64,000 nt of DNA, from assembly GCF_900492205.1 (NCBI RefSeq), contig NZ_UEYQ01000001.1, positions 614,001 through 678,000 on the forward strand. The letters are read 5' to 3'. The notes below the pieces were generated by a model. It saw only the letters and a list, made by a program, of their open reading frames with translations. It did no database searches and had not been told where the DNA came from. Of the stretch, positions 16,537 to 25,572 are shown one piece after another. This stretch comes from Ciceribacter sp. T2.26MG-112.2 (GTDB taxonomy: Bacteria; Pseudomonadota; Alphaproteobacteria; Rhizobiales; Rhizobiaceae). A program made the translations under genes and the position numbers. Within the stretch, counting starts at the first letter, position 1; each line of letters starts with the position of its first letter.

Positions 16537-17325
16537 TTGTCCCACCTCGTTTCCATCGACAATGTCGACATGCGCTATGGCGGCGCGGAGGGCACGCTCG
16601 CCGTGTCCGGCCTGACCCTGCGCGTCGACAAGGGCGAATTCGCCGCCGTCGTCGGCCCTTCCGGCTGTGGAAAGTCGACGCTCATGAAACTGGTGACGGG
16701 GCTGCATATTCCCCAGGCAGGCGACGTAATCGTTGCGGGTCGACAGGTAACCGAACCCGTATCGATCGTCGGCATGGCCTTCCAGAACCCGACCATGCTG
16801 CCCTGGCGCACGACGCTGGAGAACATTCTCCTGCCGCTCGAAATTGTCGAGAGGCACCGGCACCGGCTGCGCGCGCACAAGAAGGAATACATCGAGAAAG
16901 CCGAAAACCTGCTGGAGATCGTCGGCCTCAAGGGGTTCGGATCGAAATTCCCCTGGCAGTTGTCTGGCGGCATGCAGCAGCGTGCCAATCTCTGCCGCGC
17001 GCTGATCCACGAACCGGAACTGCTGATGCTGGACGAACCCTTCGGCGCGCTCGACGCCTTCACCCGCGAGGAACTGTGGTGCGTCATCCGCGACCTGCAT
17101 GCAGCCCAGGGCGTCACCATCATCCTCGTCACCCATGACCTGCGCGAGGCGACCTTTCTCGCCGACAAGATCTTCGTCATGAGCAGCCGCCCCGGCCGCG
17201 TACTCGCCGAACACAAGGTACCCTTTGCCCGCCCGCGAGATCTTGAGCTGATGTACGAGACACCGTTCAACGACATGGTCCACGCCCTGCACGGCGAGAT
17301 CGCCAATGCGCGGGTGGCCGCATGA
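16537..17325 (+). CDS. ABC transporter ATP-binding protein, NitT/TauT type
   Basis: A 262-residue cytoplasmic ATPase energising the import system. Walker A is GPSGCGKST, the Q-loop is in MAFQNPTMLPWRTTLENI, the signature is QLSGGMQQRANLCRAL and Walker B is LLMLDEPFGALD, all typical of the SsuB/TauB group. The start is the TTG at 16537, 4 bases after a CACGGAG ribosome site; the first ATG (16567) would cut off the beta strand before MRYGG. It overlaps the permease start by 4 bp (ATGA). Confidence 0.88.
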   Translation: MSHLVSIDNVDMRYGGAEGTLAVSGLTLRVDKGEFAAVVGPSGCGKSTLMKLVTGLHIPQAGDVIVAGRQVTEPVSIVGMAFQNPTMLPWRTTLENILLPLEIVERHRHRLRAHKKEYIEKAENLLEIVGLKGFGSKFPWQLSGGMQQRANLCRALIHEPELLMLDEPFGALDAFTREELWCVIRDLHAAQGVTIILVTHDLREATFLADKIFVMSSRPGRVLAEHKVPFARPRDLELMYETPFNDMVHALHGEIANARVAA

Positions 17326-18143
17326 GCACGATCGTGGAGAAGCCAGCCATGGCAGCGCCTGTCCGCACACCGCTGATCGCCCGCGTCAACTGGGTGCGCG
17401 CCGCTCCCTGGCTCTATACGCTCGCCCTTTTTGCCGCCTGGGAATTGCTGGTTCTCGGCCTCGACATGCCGCCGACCATCCTGCCCTCGCCGACCCGCGT
17501 CTTCGAGGCGATCGTGCAATACTGGTCGCCGATCTGGAAGAACTCGCTGCAGACGCTCTACACGACGACGCTCGGCTTCATCATCGCCGTCGTCGCCGGC
17601 CTAGGCATTGGCCTCTTTATCGGCTGGTCGAAGACCATCTATGCCGGCCTCTATCCGCTGATGATCGGCTTCAACGCCATCCCCAAGGTGGCGCTCGTCC
17701 CCATCCTCGTCATCTGGTTCGGCATCGGCACGGTGCCGGCGGTGCTCACCGCCTTCCTCATTTCCTTCTTCCCGATTGTCGTCAACGTGGCGACCGGGCT
17801 TGCCACCATCGAGCCGGAGACGGAGGACGTCCTGAGGGCGCTTGGCGCGAAGAAGATGGACATCATGCTGAAGGTCGGCATCCCGCGCTCCATGCCCTAT
17901 TTCTTCGGCTCGCTGAAGATCGCCATCACGCTTGCCTTCGTCGGTTCCGTGGTGTCCGAAACGGTCGCCTCGAATTACGGCCTCGGCAACATGATGAGCT
18001 CGGCCCAGAGCCAGTTCAACGTGCCGCTGGTCTTTGCCGGCCTGCTCATGCTCGCCGTCGAGGGCATCGCCATGTATGCGCTAATGGCCTGGCTCGAGCG
18101 GCGCATGACGGGTTGGGCGCACCGCTCGACCATGGCCAATTGA
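17322..18143 (+). CDS. ABC transporter permease, NitT/TauT type
   Basis: A 273-residue inner-membrane permease with six predicted helices of the BPD_transp_1 fold. The EAA loop is present as EDVLRALGAKKMDIMLKVGIP. The helix after PPTILPSPTRVFEAI is typical of SsuC/TauC-like permeases. Its start overlaps the ATPase stop. The 3' end is followed by a short CGGCCG-CTT-CGGCCG hairpin before the next operon. Confidence 0.9.
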   Translation: MSTIVEKPAMAAPVRTPLIARVNWVRAAPWLYTLALFAAWELLVLGLDMPPTILPSPTRVFEAIVQYWSPIWKNSLQTLYTTTLGFIIAVVAGLGIGLFIGWSKTIYAGLYPLMIGFNAIPKVALVPILVIWFGIGTVPAVLTAFLISFFPIVVNVATGLATIEPETEDVLRALGAKKMDIMLKVGIPRSMPYFFGSLKIAITLAFVGSVVSETVASNYGLGNMMSSAQSQFNVPLVFAGLLMLAVEGIAMYALMAWLERRMTGWAHRSTMAN

Positions 18144-18225
18144 GGCAAGCGGCCGCCGCTTCGAAACAGTTTCGCACAGATCGCCTCTAGGAAACGGCGG
18201 TCCGGCTCTCTAGACTTGCTCCCCG

Positions 18226-18240
18226 CGGCCGCTTCGGCCG
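18226..18240 (+). terminator. Short GC hairpin after the ABC importer operon
   Basis: CGGCCG-CTT-CGGCCG can form a small stable hairpin between the permease gene and the histidine kinase gene. No T-run follows. It may act as a weak terminator, or only as leader structure of the kinase mRNA. Confidence 0.3.
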
Positions 18241-18270
18241 GGAGGAGCGGAGGAGGAGGCCGTTGTCTTC

Positions 18271-20094
18271 GTGAAACTGCGACATGCGCTGGTCTTTGTC
18301 ATTCTGCCGGTTTTCATCGGGCTTGCCGCCCTCCAGGGCGGTGCCGTTGCCACGCGCGCCTATATGGACGAGGCCTCCCTCCAGGCCAGTTCGGCGTTGC
18401 GTCTTGCCGTTTCGGCTCTGGGTGGCCACCTGAGCCGTTACGAACCGCTCCCCGCGCTGATCGCCGATCACGACGACATCAAGGCGCTGCTTCGCGCGCC
18501 CTCCGACCCGGCCCTGAGAGAGACAGCGAACACCTATCTCCAGCAAATCAACACGCTGCTGCGGTCCTCCGACATCTATGTCATGACCATGGACGGCGAG
18601 ACGATCTCCGCCAGCAATTACGACGGACCGGCCAGCTTCGTCGGCCAGAACTTCAGCTACCGCCCCTATTTCCAGGATGCCGCCAGAGGGCTCCAGTCGC
18701 GCTTCTACGCGCTCGGCACCACCTCGCTGAAACGAGGCTACTATTTCGCCTCGCCCGTCAGCGTCGATGGCGCCATCCGCGGCGTGATCGTCTTCAAGGT
18801 GGACATCGATTCGATCGAGACATCGTGGAAGGGCGGCGAGTACAAGATCTTCGTCGCCGATCCGGAAGGCATCATCTTCATGACCGGCAGCCCGGAATGG
18901 CTCTATAATGGCATCCTGCCGCTCGACGCCGCGAGGCTCGCCCGCACCCAGGCCTCGCGCCGCTATGCCGACGCGCCGCTCAAGGAATTGCCGCTCAAGC
19001 GGAAGACCGAGGACGGACATAGCCTGATGACGGTCACGGACGACGCCGCCGCGCGCGAATATCTCGTGCTGTCGCACTACATGCCCGAGGCCGACTGGAC
19101 GGTGAACGTGCTGATGGACACAGCATCGGTGCGCGGCCAGGCGCGCACCGTCGTCATCGCCCTCATCCTTTTCGTCTGCCTCGCCGGACTGGCCCTCGCC
19201 ATCCTCCTGCAGCGGCGGGCCCGCACTGCCGAACGTCTGCGCCTGGAGGAGCGGGCCCGCAACGAACTCGAGCACCGCGTCGCCGAACGCACCGCCGACC
19301 TCGCCCGCGTCAATGAGCAGATCGAACTGGAAATCGCCGAGCGGCGCCTGACCGAACAGGAATTGCGCAAGACCCAGGCCGATCTCATCCAGGCCGGCAA
19401 GCTCGCCGGCCTCGGCCAGATGTCGGCCGCCCTGTCGCACGAATTCAACCAGCCGCTGGCCGCCGCCAAGACCTATGCCGACAGTGCCGCGCTGCTGATC
19501 GACCGCGGCCGGACGGAGGAGGCGCGCGACAACCTCTCGCGCATTTCCGGCCTCGTCGACCGCATGGCCTCGATCAGTCGGCACCTGCGGAATTTTGCCC
19601 GCAAGCCGAACGAGAAGCTCGGGCCGATAGGGCTGGATGCAGTGGTCGACGACACGCTGGAAATCGTCGCAGCGCGGCTGAAGGCGGCCGACGCCACGCT
19701 CGACGTCGATCTCGGCAGGCATCCGCCGGCTGTCGTCGCCGGTCCGGTGCGCCTGCAGCAGGTCCTGGTCAACATCATCACCAATGCCGCCGACGCGGTA
19801 GAGGGCCAGAGGAATAGAACGATCGAGCTCAAGGCGCGCCGCAAGGGTGGCAGGGTCTTGTTGACGGTGCGCGACCATGGCCCCGGCGTGCCGGCATCCA
19901 TCGCCGAACGCATCTTCGACCCCTTCTTCACCACCAAGGGGGTCGGCAAGGGGCTCGGGCTTGGCCTGTCGATCTCCTACAACATCGTCAAGGATTTTGG
20001 CGGCAGCCTTTCCGTCACCAATCATGCCGATGGGGGCGCGGTGTTTCGCATCGAGCTCGACGCCGCAGAGAAGATGAAAGACGCAGCGGAATGA
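18271..20094 (+). CDS. DctB-like sensor histidine kinase
   Basis: A 607-residue membrane sensor. Helix 1 (about residues 7-28) and helix 2 (about 289-311) bracket a periplasmic double-PDC domain (with SYRPYFQDAARG and KRGYYFASPVS) of the DctB kind that binds carboxylates. A coiled coil rich in Glu and Arg leads to the HisKA box LSHEFNQPLAAAKTYADSA, then the N (NIITNAADAV), G1 (DHGPGVP) and G2 (GLGLGLSI) boxes. It starts at GTG after a GGAGGAGG-rich site. It overlaps the response regulator gene by ATGA. The neighbouring tctCBA suggests a tricarboxylate or related acid as signal. Confidence 0.88.
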   Translation: MKLRHALVFVILPVFIGLAALQGGAVATRAYMDEASLQASSALRLAVSALGGHLSRYEPLPALIADHDDIKALLRAPSDPALRETANTYLQQINTLLRSSDIYVMTMDGETISASNYDGPASFVGQNFSYRPYFQDAARGLQSRFYALGTTSLKRGYYFASPVSVDGAIRGVIVFKVDIDSIETSWKGGEYKIFVADPEGIIFMTGSPEWLYNGILPLDAARLARTQASRRYADAPLKELPLKRKTEDGHSLMTVTDDAAAREYLVLSHYMPEADWTVNVLMDTASVRGQARTVVIALILFVCLAGLALAILLQRRARTAERLRLEERARNELEHRVAERTADLARVNEQIELEIAERRLTEQELRKTQADLIQAGKLAGLGQMSAALSHEFNQPLAAAKTYADSAALLIDRGRTEEARDNLSRISGLVDRMASISRHLRNFARKPNEKLGPIGLDAVVDDTLEIVAARLKAADATLDVDLGRHPPAVVAGPVRLQQVLVNIITNAADAVEGQRNRTIELKARRKGGRVLLTVRDHGPGVPASIAERIFDPFFTTKGVGKGLGLGLSISYNIVKDFGGSLSVTNHADGGAVFRIELDAAEKMKDAAE

Positions 20095-21446
20095 GCGGCC
20101 GGCGCATCCTTCTGATCGATGACGAGGAGGACATGCGCCGCTCCTCGGCCCAGGCGCTCGAACTCTTCGACCTGGAGGTGACGACCTTTTCGACGGCCGA
20201 GCCGGTGCTTGAGCTGATCGGCTACGGCTTCGACGGCGTCGTGGTCAGCGACATCCGCATGCCCGGCATGGACGGCATGACGCTCTTGCAGCGCATCCGG
20301 GAAGTGGACGCGGAAATCCCGGTGATTCTGGTGACCGGCCACGCCGATGTGCAGCTTGCCGTCAGCGCCATGCGCGCCGGCGTCTACGACTTCCTCGAAA
20401 AACCCTTCACCGCTCAGCATCTCGCCGGCATCATTCGCCGGGCGCTCGACCGGCGCGGTCTGGTCCTGGAGAACCGCCGTCTGCGCGCCGTCGCCGGCAA
20501 GCGCGACGACATCGAAACCCGCCTGCCCGGCCGCACCCAGGTCATGGTCGACCTGCGCTACCGGCTGCGGGCGATCGGCGCCACGGATGCAGACACCCTG
20601 ATCATCGGCGACACCGGGGTCGGCAAGGAAGTGGTGGCGCGCGCCCTGCATGATGTGAGCGCCCGCGCCAACCGGCCGCTGATCGCCATCAACTGCGCGG
20701 CCCTGCCGGAAAACCTGATCGAGAGCGAATTGTTCGGCCACGAGGCGGGGGCATTTCCGGGCGCGCTTCGCCCGCGCTATGGCAAGTTCGAACATGCCCG
20801 CGGCGGCACGATCCTGCTCGACGAGATCGGCTCCATGCCCTTCGACCTGCAGGCAAAGTTTCTGCGCGTGCTGCAGGAGCGCGTCATTACCCGGCTCGGC
20901 TCGAACGAACTCGTGCCGCTCGACGTACGCTTCATCGCCACCAGCAAGGCGGACCTCGAGGCCGAGGTCGCCGCGGGGCGCTTCCGCGCCGACCTGTTCT
21001 ATCGCCTGAATGTCGCAACCATCCATGTGCCGGCCCTGGCGGACAGGCTCGCCGACATCCCGATCCTGTTTCTCCAGCTCGTGCGCGAGGCAGCCGCCCG
21101 CTACATGCGCGACGACATCGAGGTCTCGCCCGATCTTCTGGCCGAAATCGCCGCCCGGTCCTGGCCCGGCAATGTCCGGGAGCTGCGCAACGCCGCCGAC
21201 CGCCTGGTCCTCGGACTTGATCCCGTTCCTGACGAGAGCCAGCCGATCGTCAGCCGCCAGCGGCTCTCCGACAAGGTCGGCGCCTACGAGCGCGGCCTGA
21301 TCGCCAGTGCGATTTCCGCCCATGGCGGCAATCTGCGGCGGGTCTATGAGCAGCTCGGCATTTCCCGCAAGACGCTCTACGAAAAGATGCAGAAATACGG
21401 CCTCGAACGAAAGCCGGGCACCGATCCAGACCCATTCGACAACTGA
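20091..21446 (+). CDS. DctD-like sigma-54-type response regulator with GAFPGA loop
   Basis: A 451-residue regulator: receiver domain (D54 in VVSDIRMPGMDG, K104), AAA+ domain with Walker A GDTGVGKE at 173-180 and Walker B GGTILLDEIGS, and a Fis-type helix-turn-helix at the C terminus (RRVYEQLGISRKTLYEKMQKYGL). The sigma-54 contact loop reads GAFPGA at 220-225 (codon CCG at 20757-20759) where the family has GAFTGA; the Thr is a direct contact residue. Sigma-54 activation may be changed or lost. Probable target is tctCBA, 204 bp downstream, where I found no convincing -24/-12 promoter. Confidence 0.88.
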   Translation: MSGRRILLIDDEEDMRRSSAQALELFDLEVTTFSTAEPVLELIGYGFDGVVVSDIRMPGMDGMTLLQRIREVDAEIPVILVTGHADVQLAVSAMRAGVYDFLEKPFTAQHLAGIIRRALDRRGLVLENRRLRAVAGKRDDIETRLPGRTQVMVDLRYRLRAIGATDADTLIIGDTGVGKEVVARALHDVSARANRPLIAINCAALPENLIESELFGHEAGAFPGALRPRYGKFEHARGGTILLDEIGSMPFDLQAKFLRVLQERVITRLGSNELVPLDVRFIATSKADLEAEVAAGRFRADLFYRLNVATIHVPALADRLADIPILFLQLVREAAARYMRDDIEVSPDLLAEIAARSWPGNVRELRNAADRLVLGLDPVPDESQPIVSRQRLSDKVGAYERGLIASAISAHGGNLRRVYEQLGISRKTLYEKMQKYGLERKPGTDPDPFDN

Positions 21447-21452
21447 GCAAGA

Positions 21453-21474
21453 AATGGGTGGATTTCCACCCATT
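21453..21474. promoter_or_regulatory. Perfect 10-bp dyad upstream of tctC
   Basis: Arms AATGGGTGGA and TCCACCCATT are separated by TT, starting 7 bases after the response regulator stop. Two more CCCA/CCCATT copies follow within 35 bases. No T-run follows, so an enhancer or operator for the upstream regulator is more likely than a terminator, although both could apply. It lies about 175 bp before the tctC ATG. Confidence 0.55.
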
Positions 21475-21649
21475 GCCCAGCCCATTTGTTCCCGAACCTA
21501 CCCATGCTGCGTTGCATGAACCCTCAAAATCCACTGTTCGCTGCTCCACCCGACTTGCGAGCCACCTCCTTCGCCGCGCTGATGGCGCATCCAGGACCGA
21601 CGCGGAAGGAGCCGCATCGGCCTGGCGTGTTTCATCCGGGAGGAATTCG

Positions 21650-22633
21650 ATGAAAACCCTGAAAACCGTGCTCGGCCTCACGGCTGCCATTGCCGTCACC
21701 CTGTCTTCCGCTGCCGCCTTCGCAGCCGGCTATCCCGAGCGCACCATCACCATGGTCGTGCCCTTCGCCGCCGGCGGCCCGACCGACACCGTGGCCCGCC
21801 TCGTCGCCGAATCCATGTCGAAGGATCTCGGCCAGCAGATCGTCGTCGAAAATGTCGGCGGCGCCGGCGGAACGCTCGGTGCCGGTCGCGTCGCCGCGGC
21901 AGAGCCGGACGGCTACACCGTCCTTCTGCACCATATCGGCATGGCGACCAGCGCCACACTCTATCGCAAGCTCGCCTATGACACGCTGAACGCCTTTGAA
22001 TATGTCGGCCTCGTCACCGACGTGCCGATGACGATCGTCGCCCGCAAGGACCTCGAGCCGACCGACCTCAAGGGCCTGATCGACTACATGAAGGCCAACA
22101 AGGACACCGTCACCGTGGCCAATGCCGGCATCGGCGCCGCCTCGCATCTCTGCGGTATGCTGTTGATGAGCGCGATCGACACGCCCCTCGTCACCGTCCC
22201 CTACAAGGGCACCGGCCCGGCCATGACCGACCTGCTCGGCGGCCAGGTCGACATCATGTGCGACCAGACCACCAATACGACGAAGCAGATCCAGGGCGGC
22301 ACGATCAAGGCCTATGCCGTGACCTCGCCCGCCCGTCTCGACGTGCTCAAGGACGTGCCGACCGCGGTCGAAGGCGGCCTTGCCGACTTCCAGGTCGGCA
22401 TCTGGCACGGCGTCTATGCGCCGAAGGGCACGCCGTCGGAGGCCGTCGAACGCCTGTCGAAGTCGCTTCAGGTCGCCCTCAAGGACGAAAACGTCGTCGC
22501 ACGCTTCGCCGAACTCGGCACCGCGCCTTCGCCGGAAGCGGATGCCACTCCGGCAGCGCTCAAGGCCAAGCTCGAAGGTGAGATCGCCCGCTGGAAGCCG
22601 GTGATCGAGGCCGCCGGCCAGTTCGCCGACTGA
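21650..22633 (+). CDS. tctC: Tripartite tricarboxylate transporter substrate-binding protein TctC
   Basis: A 327-residue periplasmic Bug-family receptor. A signal peptide ends near AAAFA-AGYPE; the mature N terminus YPERTITMVVPFAAGGPTD holds the classic ligand-loop motif, and VENVGGAGGTLGA follows. It delivers citrate-like or other carboxylates to TctAB. The ATG follows GGGAGGAA. An intercistronic GC hairpin comes after its stop, typical for a binding-protein gene that must be expressed above the membrane subunits. Confidence 0.92.
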   Translation: MKTLKTVLGLTAAIAVTLSSAAAFAAGYPERTITMVVPFAAGGPTDTVARLVAESMSKDLGQQIVVENVGGAGGTLGAGRVAAAEPDGYTVLLHHIGMATSATLYRKLAYDTLNAFEYVGLVTDVPMTIVARKDLEPTDLKGLIDYMKANKDTVTVANAGIGAASHLCGMLLMSAIDTPLVTVPYKGTGPAMTDLLGGQVDIMCDQTTNTTKQIQGGTIKAYAVTSPARLDVLKDVPTAVEGGLADFQVGIWHGVYAPKGTPSEAVERLSKSLQVALKDENVVARFAELGTAPSPEADATPAALKAKLEGEIARWKPVIEAAGQFAD

Positions 22634-22651
22634 CCGCCCACCTGTAAGGAC

Positions 22652-22675
22652 GCCGCCCGCGACCTTGCGGGCGGC
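22652..22675 (+). promoter_or_regulatory. Intercistronic hairpin between tctC and tctB
   Basis: GCCGCCCGC-GACCTT-GCGGGCGGC is a perfect 9-bp stem with a 6-nt loop and no T-run. It probably stabilises or partly terminates the tctC message. Confidence 0.6.
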
Positions 22676-22728
22676 ATTCGCGCGCTCGGCGCGACACCGC
22701 GGCCGTGATGGCCACCATGGGGGACACC

Positions 22729-23190
22729 ATGAAATCAATGAAATTCGACCGGACGGACGCGCTGTGTGGCGCCCTGTTCATCGCGCTCGGCGGCTTCTTC
22801 GCCTATCAAAGCCTTGGTCTCGATCTTGGCACGGCGTTCCGCATGGGACCCGGCTTCTTCCCACTCGTCCTCGCCGCCATCCTGATCCTGCTCGGGGCTG
22901 TCATCCTGATCCAGTCCGGCAAGGTCGAAGGCGAGCCGCTCGGACCGATCGCGCTCCGGGGCATCCTTCTCATACTGCCGGCACCGATCTTCTTCGGCCT
23001 GACCGTCAGGGGGCTCGGTTTCGTACCATCGCTGTTCTTCGCCGCTCTGATCGCCGCCTTCGCCTCGCATCGCATGGGGCCGCTCATGGCGGTGCTGCTG
23101 GCAGCCGCCATCACGGTCTTCTCCGTGCTCGTCTTCAGCTATGCGCTCGGGCTGCCCTTCGAGCGGTTCGGACCCTGGGTCCGGTTCTAG
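22729..23190 (+). CDS. tctB: Tripartite tricarboxylate transporter small membrane subunit TctB
   Basis: A 153-residue protein with four predicted helices (DALCGALFIALGGFFAYQS; GFFPLVLAAILILLGAVILI; and two near the C terminus), the TctB pattern, including the FRMGPGFFP motif. The start MKSMKFDRTD follows GGGGGA at 9 bases; ATGs at 22705, 22708 and 22717 are in frame but less well placed. It forms the membrane complex with TctA. Confidence 0.88.
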   Translation: MKSMKFDRTDALCGALFIALGGFFAYQSLGLDLGTAFRMGPGFFPLVLAAILILLGAVILIQSGKVEGEPLGPIALRGILLILPAPIFFGLTVRGLGFVPSLFFAALIAAFASHRMGPLMAVLLAAAITVFSVLVFSYALGLPFERFGPWVRF

Positions 23191-23199
23191 GAGCGCGGC

Positions 23200-24705
23200 A
23201 TGGATTTTCTCAGCAATCTCGCCCTCGGCTTCTCCACCGCGGCCTCGCCGGAAAACCTGTTCTTCTGCCTGATCGGCGTGCTGCTCGGCACCCTGATCGG
23301 CGTCCTGCCCGGCATCGGCGCCACCGCCACCATCGCCATGCTGTTGCCGATCACCTTCCAGCTGGAGCCGGTCTCCTCGCTGATCATGCTCGCCGGCATC
23401 TATTACGGTGCCCAGTATGGCGGCTCCACCACGGCAATCCTGATCAACATGCCGGGCGAATCCTCGTCTGCCGTCACCGCCATCGACGGCTACCAGATGG
23501 CCCGCAAGGGCCGCGCCGGAGCGGCCTTGTCGATCGCCGCACTGGGCTCGTTCTTCGCCGGCTCGGTCTCGACCTTCCTGGTCGCCATCCTCGCCATCCC
23601 GCTCACCGCCGTGGCGCTCAAGTTCGGCGCCGCCGAATATTTCTCGCTGATGGTCGTCGGCCTCGTCTCCTCGATCGCGCTCGCCCACGGCTCGATCGTC
23701 AAGGCGCTCGCGATGGTCTCCCTCGGCCTGCTGCTCGGGCTCGTCGGCACCGACATCTATTCCGGCACGCCGCGCTTCACCCTTGGCATCCGCGAATATG
23801 CCGACGGCCTGAACTTCGTCGCGGTCGCCGTCGGCGTCTTCGGCATCGCCGAGATCCTGCGCAACCTGGAAGGGGAAAAGACCCGCACCGTGCTGATGTC
23901 GAAGGTAACCAACCTCTGGCCGACGCGCGACGACTTCCGCCGCATGGTGGCGCCCGTGCTGCGCGGCACGGCGATCGGCTCGGCGCTCGGCATCCTGCCG
24001 GGCGGCGGCGCCATTCTCGCGGCCTTCGCCTCCTACACCGTCGAAAAGCGCATTTCCAAGCATCCGGAGGAATTCGGACAAGGCGCGATCGAAGGCGTGG
24101 CCGGTCCGGAATCGGCAAACAATGCCGGCGCCCAGACCTCCTTCATCCCGCTCCTGACGCTTGGCATCCCGGCCAATCCGGTCATGGCGCTGATGGTCGG
24201 CGCGATGATCATCCAGGGCATCGTTCCCGGACCGAACGTCGCATCCGAACAACCGGCGCTGTTCTGGGGCATCATCGCCTCGATGTGGATCGGCAACCTG
24301 ATGCTGGTGATCCTCAACCTGCCGCTGATCGGGCTGTGGGTGAAGCTGCTGACCATTCCCTATTACGTGCTCTTCCCGATCATCATGGCCTTCTGCTCGA
24401 TCGGGGTCTACAGCGTCAATTCCAACGTCTACGACCTCTATGCCGTCGCCGGCTTCGGCCTGCTCGGCTATGTCCTGGTCAAGCTGCGCTGCGAGCCGGC
24501 GCCGCTGCTGCTCGGTTTCGTGCTCGGCCCGCTTCTGGAAGAGAACCTGCGCCGCGCCATGATCCTGTCGCGCGGCGACCCGATGACCTTCGTCACCCGG
24601 CCGATCAGCGCCGTTCTCCTGCTTCTCGCGCTGGCCGTCCTCGTCATCGTCTTCCTGCCCTCGGTCAAGGCCAAGCGCGAAGAGGTCTTCCAGGAAGAGG
24701 ACTGA
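23200..24705 (+). CDS. tctA: Tripartite tricarboxylate transporter large membrane subunit TctA
   Basis: A 501-residue permease with about 12 helices. The glycine-rich TctA motifs are present: GTLIGVLPGIGATATIAMLLP near residues 30-50, YYGAQYGGSTTAILINMPGE, and a second inverted copy GILPGGGAILAAFASY. It drives ion-coupled uptake of the ligand given by TctC. It sits 9 bp after tctB and is followed by a strong terminator. Confidence 0.94.
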   Translation: MDFLSNLALGFSTAASPENLFFCLIGVLLGTLIGVLPGIGATATIAMLLPITFQLEPVSSLIMLAGIYYGAQYGGSTTAILINMPGESSSAVTAIDGYQMARKGRAGAALSIAALGSFFAGSVSTFLVAILAIPLTAVALKFGAAEYFSLMVVGLVSSIALAHGSIVKALAMVSLGLLLGLVGTDIYSGTPRFTLGIREYADGLNFVAVAVGVFGIAEILRNLEGEKTRTVLMSKVTNLWPTRDDFRRMVAPVLRGTAIGSALGILPGGGAILAAFASYTVEKRISKHPEEFGQGAIEGVAGPESANNAGAQTSFIPLLTLGIPANPVMALMVGAMIIQGIVPGPNVASEQPALFWGIIASMWIGNLMLVILNLPLIGLWVKLLTIPYYVLFPIIMAFCSIGVYSVNSNVYDLYAVAGFGLLGYVLVKLRCEPAPLLLGFVLGPLLEENLRRAMILSRGDPMTFVTRPISAVLLLLALAVLVIVFLPSVKAKREEVFQEED

Positions 24706-24743
24706 GGCCGGACAACCGCGCCTGAAGGCGGCGTGAAGAAACG

Positions 24744-24775
24744 AAGGCCCGCGACAGGCATCTGCCGCGGGCCTT
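24744..24775 (+). terminator. Terminator after tctCBA
   Basis: Arms AAGGCCCGCG and CGCGGGCCTT (10 bp, 12-nt loop), followed by TTGCCATTTTT. It lies between tctA and the convergent EF-hand gene, so it may serve both. Confidence 0.8.
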
Positions 24776-24828
24776 TGCCATTTTTCCAAAGAGGCATCAT
24801 CAAGCCCCTGAATTGGAATCCGACGAGA

Positions 24829-25323
24829 TCAGTTCCACTGCTGGCTGCGCCATTCCCACGGGGTCACCTTGCCGTCCTTGTCGCCATCGGCAGCATTGAA
24901 ATGGGCCTTGGCGCCGGCGATGAACTCGGCCTGGGACACCGTGTCGTTCTTGTCGAGATCCATCTCGCCGAAACGCTCGGTCTTCTCCTTCTCGCGCGCG
25001 GCCTGGCGGGTCTTGTTCCAGCCGTCCTGCGGCCCCATGCGGACCAGCATATATTCTTCCATGGTCAGTTCGGCATTGTCGTCGGCGTCCATCGCGGCGA
25101 AGACTTCCTCGGCGGCCGAAGCCGCCTCCTCCGCGGAGACCACACCATTGTCATCGGCATCGATGATCGGAAAGCGGCCACGCCCGGGCATATTGCCCAT
25201 CATCATGTTGCCACGTCCCCAGCCGGGTCCCGAACCATAACCGAATTGCTGCGCCTCGGCCACGCCGGCGAGCAGCATCACCGTGACCATCGCGCTCACC
25301 GTGGATTTCATTGTTCGTCTCAT
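24829..25323 (-). CDS. Secreted EF-hand calcium-binding protein
   Basis: A 164-residue protein. A signal peptide of about 24 residues ends at GVAEA; a Gly/Met-rich segment (GSGPGWGRGNMMMGNM) follows. Four EF-hand-like loops are visible: DADDNGVVSAEE, DADDNAELTMEE, DLDKNDTVSQAE and DGDKDGKVTPWE. Such periplasmic EF-hand proteins are common in rhizobia; their role is not known. Single gene, convergent with tctA. Confidence 0.85.
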   Translation of the reverse strand: MRRTMKSTVSAMVTVMLLAGVAEAQQFGYGSGPGWGRGNMMMGNMPGRGRFPIIDADDNGVVSAEEAASAAEEVFAAMDADDNAELTMEEYMLVRMGPQDGWNKTRQAAREKEKTERFGEMDLDKNDTVSQAEFIAGAKAHFNAADGDKDGKVTPWEWRSQQWN

Positions 25324-25366
25324 TGGGTATCTCCCTTACATGTGTGAAAGAGGAAACGAAGTCTCG

Positions 25367-25387
25367 CTGTGGCGCCAGATGCCACAG
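25367..25387. promoter_or_regulatory. Dyad upstream of the EF-hand gene
   Basis: CTGTGGC-N7-GCCACAG, a perfect 7-bp inverted repeat, lies 44 bases upstream of the EF-hand ATG in the gap 25324-25572. It could be an operator or leader hairpin. Nothing else stands out in this gap except an AT-rich stretch near 25408-25435. Confidence 0.35.
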
Positions 25388-25572
25388 GCGCAGACTAGCC
25401 CCTTTTCAGTAATATAGGAATATCACTATCCAATGACGGGACAGCCGCAGAAAAGGGCACAAGTCCGGACCGGCCCCCATGCGATCTCCCTTCATTTTTG
25501 CCGCGGAGCGACTGTCACAGCGACCCGCAATCGCTATAAGCGGCACAACGGAAATCTATGGAGAGACCAGTG

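Noticed and set aside
21475-21649. A sigma-54 (-24/-12) promoter before tctC
   Set aside because: The nearest TTGCA lacks a TGGC partner at the right spacing; other TGGC sites lack a GC at -12.
22735-24789. A 684-codon minus-strand frame opposite tctB and tctA
   Set aside because: Low-complexity Asp/Glu/Gln/Arg translation typical of an antisense frame; the plus strand carries complete TctB and TctA.
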